A DNA stretch of 14,709 bases from JACJXF01 sp964349045 (GTDB taxonomy: Bacteria > Bacteroidota > Bacteroidia > Bacteroidales > GCA-2748055): NCBI GenBank assembly GCA_964349045.1, contig CAYGFI010000122.1:1-14709 (forward strand), written 5' to 3'. Under the pieces are notes generated by a model. It was not told where the DNA came from. It was given only the letters and a program-made list of their open reading frames with translations, and did no database searches. This document shows, piece by piece, positions 8,004 to 14,204 of this stretch. The position numbers and the translations under genes were made by a program. Positions within the stretch are counted from its first letter, which is position 1, and the number at the start of each line of letters is the position of its first letter.

Positions 8004-8549
8004 TTATTTAATAAATAACTTTTCAAGATTTTCGATTGATTGAATATAAGTATTCAATACACCTCCCCCGAAATTACTTTTTTCTACTTTTGCAAATTCC
8101 TGTAAAAGTTCCTGCTGTTCATTTTCAGAAAGCACATTATCAGCCATCCGGAAAAGCACATCGTTTTCTTTAGCAATATGGCTGCGCAAAAGCACGATAT
8201 ATCCCATCATGTTTTCATTGATCAGAGCAAGCGCAGACTCGTTACCATTTTTATAATTTTCAATTTCCCTGGTCATGGCTTTTACATAATTTCTGCCCTG
8301 AGCATGATCGTGGAGCATAACGGCTACCGGTCCCTGCCCGGCTGAAAATCCTTTTTTCCCCAAAAGCGGGAAAAGCAGGTTTTCTTCCTTTGCATGATGA
8401 TAAGCATCAGCATAGTTCTTTATAAGATTAACCGCGGTTTCCAGATTCACCACTTGGGTATGGGAGGTTTGAACCATTTTCTCCATGACATCTATAAGAC
8501 GAAGGATATATTCATGATCTTTTTCGAGATTTTTTGTCGCTGTGTTCAT
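8004..8549 (-). CDS. Hemerythrin-domain protein
   Basis: The 181-aa protein is an all-helical hemerythrin/HHE-type di-iron protein, probably cytoplasmic, with no signal sequence. Candidate metal ligands are His12, His51 or His52 and Glu56 (HHAKEENLLFP), His80 and/or His82 (MLHDHAQG), and His124 with Glu128 (SHIAKENDVLF). This is the ligand spacing of the family. Residues 140-181 form an extra helical tail. It is downstream of ric on the same strand with a 101-bp gap. No Bacteroidota-type promoter is evident in the gap, so the two are probably cotranscribed. The pairing points to binding of O2 or NO or to iron handling during nitrosative or oxidative stress. The specific role is inferred from context. 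Confidence 0.93.
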   Translation of the reverse strand: MNTATKNLEKDHEYILRLIDVMEKMVQTSHTQVVNLETAVNLIKNYADAYHHAKEENLLFPLLGKKGFSAGQGPVAVMLHDHAQGRNYVKAMTREIENYKNGNESALALINENMMGYIVLLRSHIAKENDVLFRMADNVLSENEQQELLQEFAKVEKSNFGGGVLNTYIQSIENLEKLFIK

Positions 8550-8636
8550 TTATCATTTAATTTAACCGTGAATTTAAAAAAGTAAGCAAATACAAAGTTG
8601 AAGATTGTGCCTTAAATACAAAAAGCGAACAATTTG

Positions 8637-8650
8637 TTGAACCTTGAACC
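8637..8650. repeat. Two tandem TTGAACC heptamers
   Basis: TTGAACC occurs twice in tandem immediately downstream of the ric stop codon (the gene is read on the minus strand), in the gap to the hemerythrin gene. It is too short to be significant alone. It is listed because period-7 tracts also occur beside both copies of the 25-bp element. Confidence 0.4.
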
Positions 8651-9349
8651 CTATATCCCTAAAGCTTTCGGATAAAGAATATTATTCTCCAGGTGTACAT
8701 GAATATGCAGATCATCTTCAAATTGCTGCAGGAGCTTTAACGCTACGCTGTATGTATTGCATGCATCTTCCGGAACATGGTAGTTTGATGTCAGCATGTT
8801 AATTTTATCCATAGCACCACCTGCAAATTCATGTTCGACGCTCATCCGCTTTATTTCTGACTTAATAGTTGATTTGGATTCAGGATTATTTTTATTTAGC
8901 GCCTCTTTAATTGAAGGAAAAAGCACCTCTTCTTCTTTTTGTAAATGTTGGAGCAGCTCTGTGTTTATTTTTTGGAATAAACCGGCTACCTCAATAAGTT
9001 CTTTATGATGAGAACCATGCACCGAGGCAATTTTTTGTGTGTAAAAAACTAATTCGGGCAGGGTTTTAAGTACATATTTATGGTGAGTATTTACGATATA
9101 ATCAGCCAGAAAGCCTAAATCCCAATCTTTAAAATTATAATTCTGACTTTCAGGTAAATTTTCCAGTTCTTTTAATTGTTCCACCAGAACATTGTGATCA
9201 ATTTTTTTCTCTTTACAAGCTGCATTCAGACTTTTATTTCCGCCGCAACAGAAATCAATCCCGGCTTTTTTAAATATTTCAGCAGCCCTGAAATCTGAGG
9301 TAACTATTTCTCCTATTGGGAGTTCCGCATAAGATTTATTCATTATCAT
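8651..9349 (-). CDS. ric: Iron-sulfur cluster repair di-iron protein (RIC/ScdA/YtfE family)
   Basis: The 232-aa protein repairs iron-sulfur clusters damaged by nitric oxide or oxidative stress, probably by donating iron from a di-iron centre. The N-terminal ScdA_N/DUF542 domain (about 8-60) includes the diagnostic GIDFCCGGNKSL with Cys34-Cys35. The hemerythrin-like domain (about 85-227) carries the expected ligands: His89/His90, His135 and Glu139 (HLQKE), His173, and His217 with Glu221 (HVHLEN). The length is normal. The first ATG (9349) and a second at 9343 are both possible; the core begins at NKSYAEL. The gene heads a likely two-gene operon with the hemerythrin. A near-consensus promoter lies about 30 bp upstream, with an 8-bp dyad over its -33 element. 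It is divergent from the racemase-polyferredoxin pair. Confidence 0.96.
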   Translation of the reverse strand: MIMNKSYAELPIGEIVTSDFRAAEIFKKAGIDFCCGGNKSLNAACKEKKIDHNVLVEQLKELENLPESQNYNFKDWDLGFLADYIVNTHHKYVLKTLPELVFYTQKIASVHGSHHKELIEVAGLFQKINTELLQHLQKEEEVLFPSIKEALNKNNPESKSTIKSEIKRMSVEHEFAGGAMDKINMLTSNYHVPEDACNTYSVALKLLQQFEDDLHIHVHLENNILYPKALGI

Positions 9350-9376
9350 GATGAAATTGTTTTAGATTATCTGATG

Positions 9377-9407
9377 CAAATATATAAAATAATTTATTAA
9401 AAGACAA
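9377..9407 (-). promoter_or_regulatory. Bacteroidota-type promoter of the ric operon
   Basis: Read on the minus strand, a TTG at 9407-9405 and TATATTTG at 9384-9377 are separated by 20 bp. This matches the Bacteroidota primary sigma factor pattern (-33 TTG, -7 TAnnTTTG, spacer 19-21). Transcription should start near 9370, about 20 nt before the ric ATG. The left arm of the dyad at 9398-9419 covers the -33 element, so a bound regulator would block transcription. Confidence 0.7.
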
Positions 9408-9419
9408 AAAGGTCTTTTA
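9398..9419. promoter_or_regulatory. Palindromic operator candidate in the divergent promoter region
   Basis: TAAAAGAC (9398-9405) and GTCTTTTA (9412-9419) form a perfect 8-bp inverted repeat around a 6-bp AAAAAG spacer. The 22-bp size and two-fold symmetry fit a dimeric regulator. The site is between the two opposing -7 boxes and overlaps the -33 region of both promoters. Regulators of NO-response genes (CRP/FNR-type or Rrf2-type) are the likely class, but none is encoded in the window. It is unlikely to be a terminator because it is upstream of both genes. Confidence 0.6.
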
Positions 9420-9438
9420 GTAACCATTTTAATTTAAC

Positions 9439-9446
9439 TATATTTG
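9439..9446 (+). promoter_or_regulatory. Putative -7 box for the racemase-polyferredoxin operon
   Basis: TATATTTG is an exact match to TAnnTTTG and lies 48 bp upstream of the racemase ATG. The -33 region (about 9415-9420, TTTTAG) is weak and coincides with the right arm of the palindrome. A weak promoter overlapping an operator is compatible with regulated expression. Confidence 0.55.
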
Positions 9447-9494
9447 CAGGCAGCCTGATATGATGATTTTTTTTTATTAATTTAATTGAATATA

Positions 9495-10202
9495 ATGCAA
9501 ACGATAGGTATTATAGGCGGTCTGGGTCCTGAAGCAACCACGGATTATTACAAAGAGATAATCAATATTTTCAATGACAGGAATACTGCTGGAAACCTTA
9601 GTTATCCCGAGATCATCATTTACAGCGTCAACATGTCGAAATTTATCGGGATGATGGAAAAAACTGAATATGTTGAAGCTGCAGATTACCTCAGCCATTG
9701 CATTAATATGCTCGGCAAAGCAGGCGCTGATTTTGCAGCCATCAGTGCAAATACTCCCCATTTAATCCTTAATGAAATTCAGAGTAAAAGTAAATTGCCA
9801 ATAATCAGTATCGTTGATGCCGTTCGCGATGAGGCTGTGAAACTGAAACTTGGCAGGGCAGGGCTGATTGGAACACGGATAACCATGAGGACATCGTTTT
9901 ACCAGGATGCCTTTAATCTGAAAGGAATTGAAATCGTTGTACCTGGTTCCGAGGAAATTGATTTAATAAATGAGAAGTTGTTTTCAGAACTGGAGCTGGG
10001 TATTTTTAAAGCAGAAACTCAATCAAAAATTCTTGGAATAGTTCAGGAAATGATAAAGCGCGACAGCATCGATTCACTGATTCTGGGTTGCACGGAATTC
10101 CCATTGATGTTTACCCATGATCATTATCTTGGAATACCGTTTTTAAACACAACAAGAATTCATGTTAAGAAGATTGTCGAAACCTGTCTTGAAATCACCT
10201 GA
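9495..10202 (+). CDS. Aspartate/glutamate racemase family protein
   Basis: The ATG at 9495 is preferred over an in-frame TTG at 9486, since it gives the canonical N-terminus MQTIGIIGGLGPEAT (residues 1-15). The product is 235 aa and cytoplasmic. The family normally works with two opposed catalytic residues in a cofactor-independent mechanism. The second is present: Cys199 in LILGCTEFP (196-203). At the first, where PLP-independent aspartate racemases carry Cys in a CNT motif and some relatives carry Thr, this protein has Ala85 in ISANTPH (83-89). It may therefore be a one-base enzyme, a lyase or isomerase relative, or a protein of other specificity; I would not call it an aspartate racemase outright. 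The polyferredoxin gene starts 5 bp after its stop codon, a clear operon. Confidence 0.92.
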   Translation: MQTIGIIGGLGPEATTDYYKEIINIFNDRNTAGNLSYPEIIIYSVNMSKFIGMMEKTEYVEAADYLSHCINMLGKAGADFAAISANTPHLILNEIQSKSKLPIISIVDAVRDEAVKLKLGRAGLIGTRITMRTSFYQDAFNLKGIEIVVPGSEEIDLINEKLFSELELGIFKAETQSKILGIVQEMIKRDSIDSLILGCTEFPLMFTHDHYLGIPFLNTTRIHVKKIVETCLEIT

Positions 10203-10207
10203 CGGCA

Positions 10208-11215
10208 ATGAATAAAACAGCAAAATTCATACAGGGGGACTCATTAAAGTTTTATAATCTACCCATAGCAGTATTCCTGTTCACCTTTGCATTTCTTGCG
10301 ATGGTACAGATCAAACTGGATCAGAATCCGGTTATTTTACTGGAACGGTTTGTTAACGGGGGAGGGTGGATCGAAATAACTCTTGTTGCATTTTACGGAG
10401 CCTTTGTAGCGTATAAAATGCAAAATCACATGAATGTTCCAAAGTGGCGCAGGATAACCTGGACCATTTTTTCGATAGTGTTTTTCCTGCAACTGATTAT
10501 TGGTCTGCTGGGGGTTGAAAAATTCTTAATGACAGGGAAATTACACCTCCCAATTCCGATGATGATCATATCCGGGCCCCTTTACCGCGGACAGTTATCG
10601 GTAATGACATTATTATTTCTCAGTACCATTATTTTAACCGGTCCGGCCTGGTGCAGTCATCTGTGTTATTTTGGAGCCTTTGATAACCTGGCATCAAAAG
10701 GTAAAACGCGTAAAGAACCATTTAAGAATAAAAAGGCCATAAAATCGACTCTTTTAGTGTTAGTCATTGCTGTTACCCTTTTGCTTCGATGGTTAAATGT
10801 ACCCTTGTTGATCGCTACACTTATTGCGGTTGGTTTTGGTTTAACAGGGATTGGAATCATGATTTATTATTCCCGTAAAGCCGGAAAAATGGTACATTGT
10901 TCGTTATACTGTCCGGTTGGGACTGTTGTTAATGTTACACGATATGTTAATCCCTTCCGTTTGTATATTGATAACAGTTGCACCTTATGTATGAAGTGTA
11001 CAAGCTTTTGTAAATTCGATGCCCTGAACATCAGGGACATTCGAAACAAGAAACCGGATTTCAGCTGTACGCTTTGCGGAGATTGTCTTGCAGCATGCCG
11101 GGATAATTCCATTAAGTACCGTTTTCTCAATCTGAAACCTGAAACAGCAAGAAGGCTTTACCTGTTTCTGACCATCTCTTTGCACGCTGTTTTTCTGGCT
11201 TTGGGGAGAATTTAA
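10208..11215 (+). CDS. NapH/NosR-like membrane polyferredoxin (4Fe-4S)
   Basis: The 335-aa inner-membrane electron-transfer protein has about six hydrophobic segments (near 18-34, 55-70, 85-102, 130-147, 181-194, 199-221). The cytoplasmic Cys motifs of the NapH/NosR/CcoG group are present: WCSHLCYFGAF (Cys149, Cys153) and HCSLYCPVGT (Cys231, Cys235). Two 4Fe-4S sites follow, Cys258/261/264/268 (CTLCMKCTSFC) and Cys287/290/293/297 (CTLCGDCLAAC). The usual Pro after the last Cys of each site is missing (CKF and CRD). There is no periplasmic FMN domain as in full NosR, and no nap or nos gene adjoins. A role passing electrons from the quinone pool to an unidentified partner is inference. The gene is 5 bp downstream of the racemase and divergent from ric. 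Confidence 0.93.
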   Translation: MNKTAKFIQGDSLKFYNLPIAVFLFTFAFLAMVQIKLDQNPVILLERFVNGGGWIEITLVAFYGAFVAYKMQNHMNVPKWRRITWTIFSIVFFLQLIIGLLGVEKFLMTGKLHLPIPMMIISGPLYRGQLSVMTLLFLSTIILTGPAWCSHLCYFGAFDNLASKGKTRKEPFKNKKAIKSTLLVLVIAVTLLLRWLNVPLLIATLIAVGFGLTGIGIMIYYSRKAGKMVHCSLYCPVGTVVNVTRYVNPFRLYIDNSCTLCMKCTSFCKFDALNIRDIRNKKPDFSCTLCGDCLAACRDNSIKYRFLNLKPETARRLYLFLTISLHAVFLALGRI

Positions 11216-11245
11216 ATTGTTAATTTTCTGAAATGTTCTACTACC

Positions 11246-12247
11246 TCATTCTACCAGGGCATTCAGAATGGGTTTCACCCAACTTTCTTTATCAATATCG
11301 TAAACAATAAAGTCGCTGTCGAATTGCCAGTAAGCCCAGCTAAATCCATATTTTTCAGCCGTCCTTGCAACAAAAGCTATATACAATTCACGGGATTTCA
11401 TTTCCCCTTTATCATATGCCCCGAATTCACCTAAAAATATGGGGCGGTCGTTTGCTTTTGACCAGTCGGCGGCAACTTTTAATTTTGTAACCACTTCGTT
11501 CTTTTCCTCAGCAGTTCCTGACCATGTGACACCCTTTAAATCTTTAAATTCACTGGTCCATGGCGCTCCCTGGTGGGTAAATTTCATGGGATGGTAAAAG
11601 TGAACGGTGACAATGATGTTTTTATCATCCTTTGGGAGCACAAGTTTATCCAGGCTCTCAATTCCATTCCAGTTTCCCGGGCCAATAATCAGGGTGCGGT
11701 GTGGATTTGTTTCACGAACAATATTCAGAACTTCAACCAGATAGGAGTTCCACATTTCTGCAGAAAGCTTCCGGTTTGGTTCATTTAGCAATTCAAACAG
11801 AAGATCAGCAGGCTGGTCTTTATATCGGGGTGCAAGTTGTTTCCAGACAGCAAGAAACATATCTTTTTTGCCAACAGGATCATCAGCCATGGCATTAAAT
11901 TCGTGCATATCCAGTATAACCATCAGTTTAGCTTCCAATCCTTTTTCAACGATCCAGTCTAATGCCTCAAGCCATTTCGGATCAATTTTGTATTCACTGT
12001 TCATATGAGAAAAGGTATGCAGGTTTACGCGAATCGTTGAGAAACCGGCATCTTTGATCATTTTGAAATAGGATTCTTTGAACCGGCCATTGTTATAATC
12101 TTTCCAGAATGCCTTATCGTACCCCAGTACATTTACTCCCCTGGCCATTTTATTGTTTTGTTCATGGGCAAAGTTACTCTGTGCATTAAGTCCGCTATTT
12201 AATACAAATGCAATAAAGAGCGCAGTAGTTAAGATTAGATTTTTCAT
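11246..12247 (-). CDS. Secreted glycoside hydrolase family 5 (cellulase-like)
   Basis: The 333-aa protein has a Sec signal peptide, MKNLILTTALFIAFVLNSG, with likely cleavage after NAQS near residue 24. The catalytic domain is a complete (beta/alpha)8 GH5 barrel. The acid/base is Glu156 in LLFELLNEPN (149-158) and the nucleophile is Glu274 in FLGEFGAYD (271-279). Other conserved positions are RVNLH (73-77), DMHEF (113-117) and VHFYHP (215-220). There is no carbohydrate-binding module or sorting tail, so it is probably periplasmic or released. The family cleaves beta-linked glucans, mannans and related polymers; the substrate cannot be fixed from sequence alone. It is 99 bp downstream of the sugar isomerase on the same strand, which suggests coexpression. 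It converges with the polyferredoxin gene across a 30-bp gap. Confidence 0.95.
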   Translation of the reverse strand: MKNLILTTALFIAFVLNSGLNAQSNFAHEQNNKMARGVNVLGYDKAFWKDYNNGRFKESYFKMIKDAGFSTIRVNLHTFSHMNSEYKIDPKWLEALDWIVEKGLEAKLMVILDMHEFNAMADDPVGKKDMFLAVWKQLAPRYKDQPADLLFELLNEPNRKLSAEMWNSYLVEVLNIVRETNPHRTLIIGPGNWNGIESLDKLVLPKDDKNIIVTVHFYHPMKFTHQGAPWTSEFKDLKGVTWSGTAEEKNEVVTKLKVAADWSKANDRPIFLGEFGAYDKGEMKSRELYIAFVARTAEKYGFSWAYWQFDSDFIVYDIDKESWVKPILNALVE

Positions 12248-12307
12248 GTGAGTCTTTTATTTAAATAGATTTTTCAATAATCATAATCTTCAGTCCGGAA
12301 AGGAACG

Positions 12308-12329
12308 GGTTATTCCCCTGGTTATTCCC
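12308..12329. repeat. Short direct repeat GGTTATTCCC
   Basis: GGTTATTCCC occurs at 12308-12317 and again at 12320-12329, with a similar TAATTCCC further on. It is in the 99-bp gap between the isomerase and the GH5 gene, which otherwise shows no promoter or terminator. No function is evident. Confidence 0.4.
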
Positions 12330-12346
12330 TTCCCCGTAATTCCCAG

Positions 12347-13189
12347 TCAGTGGCAGGCCATCACCCCTTTAAAATACCCGATTGATTCAGCAATGCCCGG
12401 TAGCGGATCTTTCATATCCTTTTCAAATTCAAGACTGCATTTTCCGCTGTACTTAATCTTTCGAAGAGTATCAACAACTTTTGGTATATCGATAATTCCA
12501 CGACCCATTTCGATAGTTTTCCCTTCCCTGGAAGCTTTGTCAACATCCTTGATATGGATGTCGTAGATACGACTCTGGTATTTCTCAATATCAACCGAAG
12601 GATCCTGGCCATCCCTGGTAGTATGTCCGATATCGATGCATATTCCTATTCCCGGATCAAGTTCCTTTATATGGTTCCAGATATCAGTAGCATTCGGGTA
12701 CAGAGGATTGTCAGGACCATGGTTATGAATAGCAAGGCGTATGTCGTAGGTTCTTACCTTTTTCTCGACATACGGAAGCAGTTCGTAATCCGGAGCTCCG
12801 ACCATAATCTTAACCCCGCACATTTTTGCATAATCAAAAGCCTGGTCGACAGATTCGGTAGTTTTCATATAAACAACTCCCACGGTATATACATGGATCC
12901 CTGCATTTTTAAAAGTTGCAAGAACTGCATCGACCTGTTGCTGTTTGCTGTTCAAAGGCAGATGAAAATCTTTTAGGGAGAGGCTGGTAATTCCTGTTCT
13001 CTTCATCATTTCGATGGCCTCTTCAACAGTGAATTCCCTGAAAGTATAACCGGCCATCCCGATTGTGAAATTATCTGCCTGATATTCAGACAAGGCTGGA
13101 ACGCCTGCTGTAGCGTAAACGGAGGACAGACCTGCTGCAAGCATTCCCGTTCCGGCTAACTTAAAAAACTGACGGCGTGAGTTCATCAT
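12347..13189 (-). CDS. Tat-exported sugar isomerase/epimerase (TIM barrel, AP endonuclease 2-like)
   Basis: The 280-aa protein is of the xylose isomerase-like TIM-barrel superfamily. A twin-arginine signal (NSRRQFF, residues 3-9) and hydrophobic stretch to about residue 27 indicate export after folding. Barrel and metal-site motifs are visible: AIHNHGP (153-159), CIDIGHT (184-190, with Asp186 and His189), YDIHIKD (209-215, His212), a GRG turn (229-231) and CSLEFEKD (251-258, Glu254/Glu256). These match the divalent-metal ligands of sugar isomerases. ATGs at 13189 and 13186 are both possible. Exported members are common in Bacteroidota, often near Gfo/Idh/MocA and ThuA genes, and some act on 3-keto-glycosides; that role here is inference. 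The downstream GH5 gene may supply the sugar. Confidence 0.92.
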   Translation of the reverse strand: MMNSRRQFFKLAGTGMLAAGLSSVYATAGVPALSEYQADNFTIGMAGYTFREFTVEEAIEMMKRTGITSLSLKDFHLPLNSKQQQVDAVLATFKNAGIHVYTVGVVYMKTTESVDQAFDYAKMCGVKIMVGAPDYELLPYVEKKVRTYDIRLAIHNHGPDNPLYPNATDIWNHIKELDPGIGICIDIGHTTRDGQDPSVDIEKYQSRIYDIHIKDVDKASREGKTIEMGRGIIDIPKVVDTLRKIKYSGKCSLEFEKDMKDPLPGIAESIGYFKGVMACH

Positions 13190-13225
13190 TTAATTTTTTG
13201 GGTAATTTACAAAAAAAAACCACGG

Positions 13226-13495
13226 TTAGTTATCATAAAAAACAACCTTCAGGTTGTAAGGAATTCTCCAGTTCTGCCATTTCTGTAGTTCAACCCGTGA
13301 ACTACTTTTATTGCAGAAGTAACAACCATTCGACCTGATACAGATAATTTTTGCCGTCCTGACTGCATCCTCGCAGGAATCATATTTTCCAAGATAAATT
13401 CGTTGGTTGGCGCCAGGTAAAAAGGGACAGTTTTCCTTATGAACTGAAAAGTTACCATTTAATAAGGATTTATTATCCAGGTAATATTTGTGCAT
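13226..13495 (-). CDS. Small Cys/His protein of unknown function
   Basis: The 89-aa product has no signal peptide or membrane segment. It resembles small hypothetical proteins I recall from Bacteroidota with an N-H-E-V-H..C.YLP / NGCYYC pattern. Visible features are VHKENCPFLP (18-27, His19 and Cys23), IYLGKYDSC (33-41) and SNGCYFC (55-61, Cys58 and Cys61). His19, Cys23, Cys58 and Cys61 could bind one zinc ion. The last 22 residues (from Val68) are unlike what I remember of the family. The ATG at 13495 is the only plausible start. It is 36 bp upstream of the isomerase gene on the same strand and no promoter is visible between them, so they could be cotranscribed. Function unknown. Confidence 0.72.
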   Translation of the reverse strand: MHKYYLDNKSLLNGNFSVHKENCPFLPGANQRIYLGKYDSCEDAVRTAKIICIRSNGCYFCNKSSSRVELQKWQNWRIPYNLKVVFYDN

Positions 13496-13782
13496 AGCAA
13501 TTTATTTTAAGATGTATATTAATTATCAGGATATTTAAATAACTCTGCCTTTCTGTAAGGATTTTAATAAATTCCATTATAACCTCTTTATTGTTTAATA
13601 CAGATCCCATTGATTTTGTTACCTGGATTTTTTTATTACGCTCATATCAAGCATATTATGTACCGATCTGAATGATTTTCGGAAGCATTTATAAATCCAT
13701 CCCCGGGCCAGATAATTTTCAAAAAGTAACAATTCTTTACCGATTCATATATAACTGTATTATTAACCTAATTTATTCTATC
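13496..13782. other. Divergent gap between the Cys/His protein and the GG peptide
   Basis: This 287-bp A+T-rich gap must carry the promoters for the divergent genes at 13495 (minus) and 13783 (plus). The best plus-strand candidate is TGATTTTG at 13611-13618, one mismatch from TAnnTTTG, with a TTG only 17 bp upstream; this is weak. No CAAAnnTA box is seen for the minus-strand gene. An upstream extension of the peptide ORF (from 13672) encodes an Ile/Tyr-rich stretch that looks non-coding. No RNA gene or repeat is recognised. Confidence 0.4.
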
Positions 13783-13956
13783 ATGAAAAATGTATTCGAA
13801 TCCGCAAACCAGGTCAGAAATGAAGGTCATTCATTTTCAAAATTCTTTTCGAAAGAAATTCTAAGTTCCCGGGACATGAATTGTATCAGGGGAGGAGATG
13901 CAGGTGATGATGGGGGTGGAAGTGGAATAGGTACTCCTCCTCCTCCAGAGCCTTAA
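13783..13956 (+). CDS. GG-leader peptide precursor (RiPP or bacteriocin-like)
   Basis: The start is ATG 13783, giving 57 aa (MKNVFESANQ...). An in-frame ATG at 13672 would add 37 residues that look unrelated. The sequence reads as a leader followed by a double-glycine site: FSKEILSSRDMNCIRGG (residues 22-38). This resembles the LSREQLK-x-I-x-GG ends of Bacteroidota natural-product precursors. Cleavage after Gly38 would release a 19-residue core, DAGDDGGGSGIGTPPPPEP. The core has no Cys, Lys, Arg or aromatic residue and is acidic, with a Gly-rich half and a Pro-rich end. No peptidase-ABC transporter or maturation enzyme lies in the window. A strong terminator follows, so the gene is transcribed alone. 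It could be a peptide signal, a bacteriocin or a small hypothetical protein. Confidence 0.62.
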   Translation: MKNVFESANQVRNEGHSFSKFFSKEILSSRDMNCIRGGDAGDDGGGSGIGTPPPPEP

Positions 13957-13987
13957 TTTATGGAATATTTGTTGGCATCTGGATAAA

Positions 13988-14028
13988 CGGGCATTCTTAT
14001 TTTAGGAATAAGGATGCTCGTTTTTTTT
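13988..14028 (+). terminator. Strong rho-independent terminator after the GG peptide gene
   Basis: Arms at 13988-14001 (CGGGCATTCTTATT) and 14007-14020 (AATAAGGATGCTCG) form a 14-bp stem including two G-T pairs. It is closed by a 5-nt TTAGG loop and followed at once by eight T (14021-14028). It lies 31 bp after the peptide stop codon. There is no matching A-run on the other side, so it acts only on the plus strand. Confidence 0.9.
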
Positions 14029-14169
14029 GCCGGATACATTAGTGAGTTAAAATTGGGCTAAATCCTAACAATGAAATTGGCTGTGATATTTATCGAATTT
14101 AACTATTACTAAATATGCAATAGTTAAGGATTTTGATTTAAATTAATGCTGTATTCTGATGCAGGTATT

Positions 14170-14204
14170 TTACGTTTGGCAATTTGAAATTTACATTTTG
14201 CATT
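14170..14204. repeat. Degenerate heptad tract beside the right 25-bp element
   Basis: In register with the 25-bp element are five consecutive 7-mers: TTACGTT, TGGCAAT, TTGAAAT, TTACATT and TTGCATT. They share a TT....T frame with variable centres and directly adjoin the element at 14205. The left copy is likewise followed by a period-7 tract, there of exact AACCCGA units. The tail sequences differ while the head is identical. Confidence 0.55.

Noticed and set aside
10867..11185. Two minus-strand ORFs in the polyferredoxin gene
   Set aside because: They are antisense to the Cys-rich 4Fe-4S motifs and have no independent support.
13672..13782. Upstream in-frame extension of the GG peptide
   Set aside because: The extra 37 residues are Ile/Tyr-rich without leader features, while ATG 13783 gives a standard MKN start and a typical precursor length.
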